DNA from: Pseudomonas mandelii
Lineage (GTDB): Bacteria; Pseudomonadota; Gammaproteobacteria; Pseudomonadales; Pseudomonadaceae
DNA length: 64,000 bases
Direction of reading: 5' to 3'
NCBI RefSeq assembly: GCF_024138395.1
Contig: NZ_JAMYDU010000001.1
Location: 1 to 64,000, forward strand
Position numbers and translations under genes: made by a program. The notes under the pieces are model-generated. The model did no database searches and had not been told where the DNA came from. It saw only the letters and a list, made by a program, of their open reading frames with translations. This document shows, one piece after another, positions 62,447-64,000 of this stretch (positions are counted from its first letter, which is position 1; every line of letters starts with the position of its first letter).

Positions 62447-64000
62447 TCATTCACTGGTAAGGGCCGTGACCGGATCGAGCCGGGCAGCCTTGCGGGCAGG
62501 CATGAAGCCGAAGATGACGCCGGTGACCAGGGCGCAGCCGAAGGCGCCGAGCACGGCGAACAACTGGAACGCGACCGCGACATTGCTCAGCAGCAACACG
62601 CCACCGACCAGCAGCGCCAGGCCGATGCCGGCGACACCGCCGACCACCGAGAGCATCACCGCCTCTGTGAGAAACTGGCGCAAGATGTCGCGCTGACGGG
62701 CGCCGGTGGCCATGCGAATCCCGATTTCCCGGGTGCGTTCGCGCACCGTCATCAGCATGATGTTCATGACGCCGATGCCGCCGACCAGCAGCGAAATCGC
62801 CGCAATCGAACCGAGCATCAATGACAGCGTGCCCTGGGTGCGGGCCTCGGCCTGGATCATGGCGGCGTTGTTGGTCAGCTCGAAATCGCGCTTGCCCTTG
62901 TGCTCGCGCAGCATCGTTTGTTCGATCGCTTGCTCGGCTTCCTTGACCTTGCGCGCATCCTTGGCGGCGATCACCACGTACTCGGGGTTACGGCTGCCAA
63001 ACAGACGCACGCTGGCGGCCGAGTAGGGCACGGCGATGCGGTTATCGCTATCAGAATCGCCGGAACTGGAACCTTTTTCGGCCAGCACGCCGAGCACCTG
63101 AAACGGCACGTTTTCGATCAGGATGTACTGGCCGATCGGGTCGGCCAGGTCTTTGAACAGCTTCTCCCGGACCTTGTGGCCGATCACCGCGACGGCGGCG
63201 GCACTGTCTTCATCGGCCTGGGTGAAATAGCTGCCCTGAACCACCGGCCAATTGAAGATGCTCGGGAAATTGGTGTCGTTGCCGCCCACATAGGCGGTGT
63301 GATCGGCGTTGCCGAAGCGCACGCCGGCAGTCGAGCCGTTGACCGGCATGATCCGCTGCACCTGAGGCAGGTTGGCGAGCGCGGCGACGTCGTCGAGGGT
63401 AATGATCCCGGGCGGCGTACGCGGATTGGGCGCGGCGCCGCTGAGGTAAATGATGTTGGAGCCGAAGGCGCCCATCTGCGCCATCACCTGTCGCTTGCTG
63501 CCTTCGCCCACCGCCAGCATCACCACCACCGACGCGACGCCAATGACAATCCCCAGTAGCGTCAGGGCGGTGCGGAAGCGATTGATCCACATCACGCGCC
63601 ACGCCGCCTGAACCGCGTCCAGCAGTTCGCCTTTCCAGGCGCCATTGGGCTCGCTGCCGGCGCTCAAACGCTGGCGCAGGTCGACGGCTTGCAGCGCGCC
63701 GGGACGGGCCGTGCGCGGGGCGGCTAAGGGATTGGTGGCGGTGTCGCTGATGATCAGGCCGTCGCGGATTTCGATGACCCGGTTGGCGCGCTTAGCCACT
63801 TCGCGGTCGTGGGTGATCAGGATCACCACATGCCCCTGACTGGCCAGTTCATCGAGCAGGCTCATGACTTCGGCGCCGCTGTGGCTGTCGAGAGCGCCGG
63901 TGGGTTCGTCGGCGAGGATGATGTGGCCGCCATTCATCAAGGCGCGGGCGATCGATACCCGTTGCTGTTGACCGCCGGAGAGCTGATGTGGACGGTTGGC
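62447..64000 (-). CDS. pvdT: MacB-type ABC efflux ATPase/permease PvdT (partial, runs off window)
   Basis: The 518 codons present are the C-terminal part of a MacB-family protein (full length about 650-660 aa). The 5' end lies right of position 64000. Signature [15 protein letters not shown], Walker [15 protein letters not shown] and the switch His [12 protein letters not shown] are followed by the first membrane helix ([19 protein letters not shown]). A large periplasmic domain and three C-terminal helices ([19 protein letters not shown]...) complete it. Its position before opmQ identifies the PvdRT-OpmQ pyoverdine efflux system; pvdR should lie just upstream. Confidence 0.9.
   Translation of the reverse strand, partial: ANRPHQLSGGQQQRVSIARALMNGGHIILADEPTGALDSHSGAEVMSLLDELASQGHVVILITHDREVAKRANRVIEIRDGLIISDTATNPLAAPRTARPGALQAVDLRQRLSAGSEPNGAWKGELLDAVQAAWRVMWINRFRTALTLLGIVIGVASVVVMLAVGEGSKRQVMAQMGAFGSNIIYLSGAAPNPRTPPGIITLDDVAALANLPQVQRIMPVNGSTAGVRFGNADHTAYVGGNDTNFPSIFNWPVVQGSYFTQADEDSAAAVAVIGHKVREKLFKDLADPIGQYILIENVPFQVLGVLAEKGSSSGDSDSDNRIAVPYSAASVRLFGSRNPEYVVIAAKDARKVKEAEQAIEQTMLREHKGKRDFELTNNAAMIQAEARTQGTLSLMLGSIAAISLLVGGIGVMNIMLMTVRERTREIGIRMATGARQRDILRQFLTEAVMLSVVGGVAGIGLALLVGGVLLLSNVAVAFQLFAVLGAFGCALVTGVIFGFMPARKAARLDPVTALTSE

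Overview
This window comes from a Pseudomonas chromosome, most likely the P. fluorescens complex. The signs are GC-rich DNA, a Pseudomonas-type 5S rRNA tail at the left edge, Pseudomonas-restricted families (DUF1652, DUF6124), tandem RsmX-like regulatory RNAs, REP-type palindromes in most intergenic gaps, and a pyoverdine locus filling the right two-thirds.

Layout. 1-75: end of an rRNA operon and its terminator. 341-3216: small accessory genes, including a truncated ADP-ribosylglycohydrolase fused to a GFA-family fragment. 3217-3849: two tandem RsmX-type sRNA genes and a third upstream-element copy. 3850-8924: an AraC regulator divergent from a short-chain dehydrogenase, an isonitrile hydratase divergent from a GlxA-type regulator, an alpha/beta hydrolase and a small conserved protein. 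9430-11253: a GH15 glucoamylase-like enzyme. 11329-20270: a terpene island. 20352-21524: an MFS transporter. 21912-64000: pyoverdine genes.

The terpene island holds two class I terpene synthases, an SAM C-methyltransferase, dxs, a type I idi and ispG, plus decayed ispH and a 5' fragment of dxr. The idi/dxs/methyltransferase/synthase core matches the sodorifen cluster of Serratia, so a C-methylated (homo)sesquiterpenoid volatile is the best guess. The duplicated synthase pair and the shell of extra MEP-pathway genes, partly in decay, make this the most unusual part of the window.

The pyoverdine locus holds a type II thioesterase, a stand-alone SyrP-like Asp beta-hydroxylase, three NRPS genes (six modules), an HSL-type alpha/beta hydrolase, fpvA, pvdE, pvdO-pvdN-pvdM, divergent pvdP, opmQ and the 3' part of pvdT. 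Reading the adenylation codes and epimerization domains by eye gives L-Lys, D-OHAsp, L-Ala, D-Thr, D-Ala and a D-configured basic residue (probably OHOrn). This closely resembles the pseudobactin B10 peptide. The last NRPS ends in an epimerization domain with no thioesterase, so the adjacent hydrolase is a candidate release enzyme. Five iron-starvation sigma (PvdS) boxes, TAAAT-N16-CGT or nearly so, precede the transcription units. The chromophore synthetase pvdL and pvdA, pvdH, pvdS and pvdQ are not in the window.
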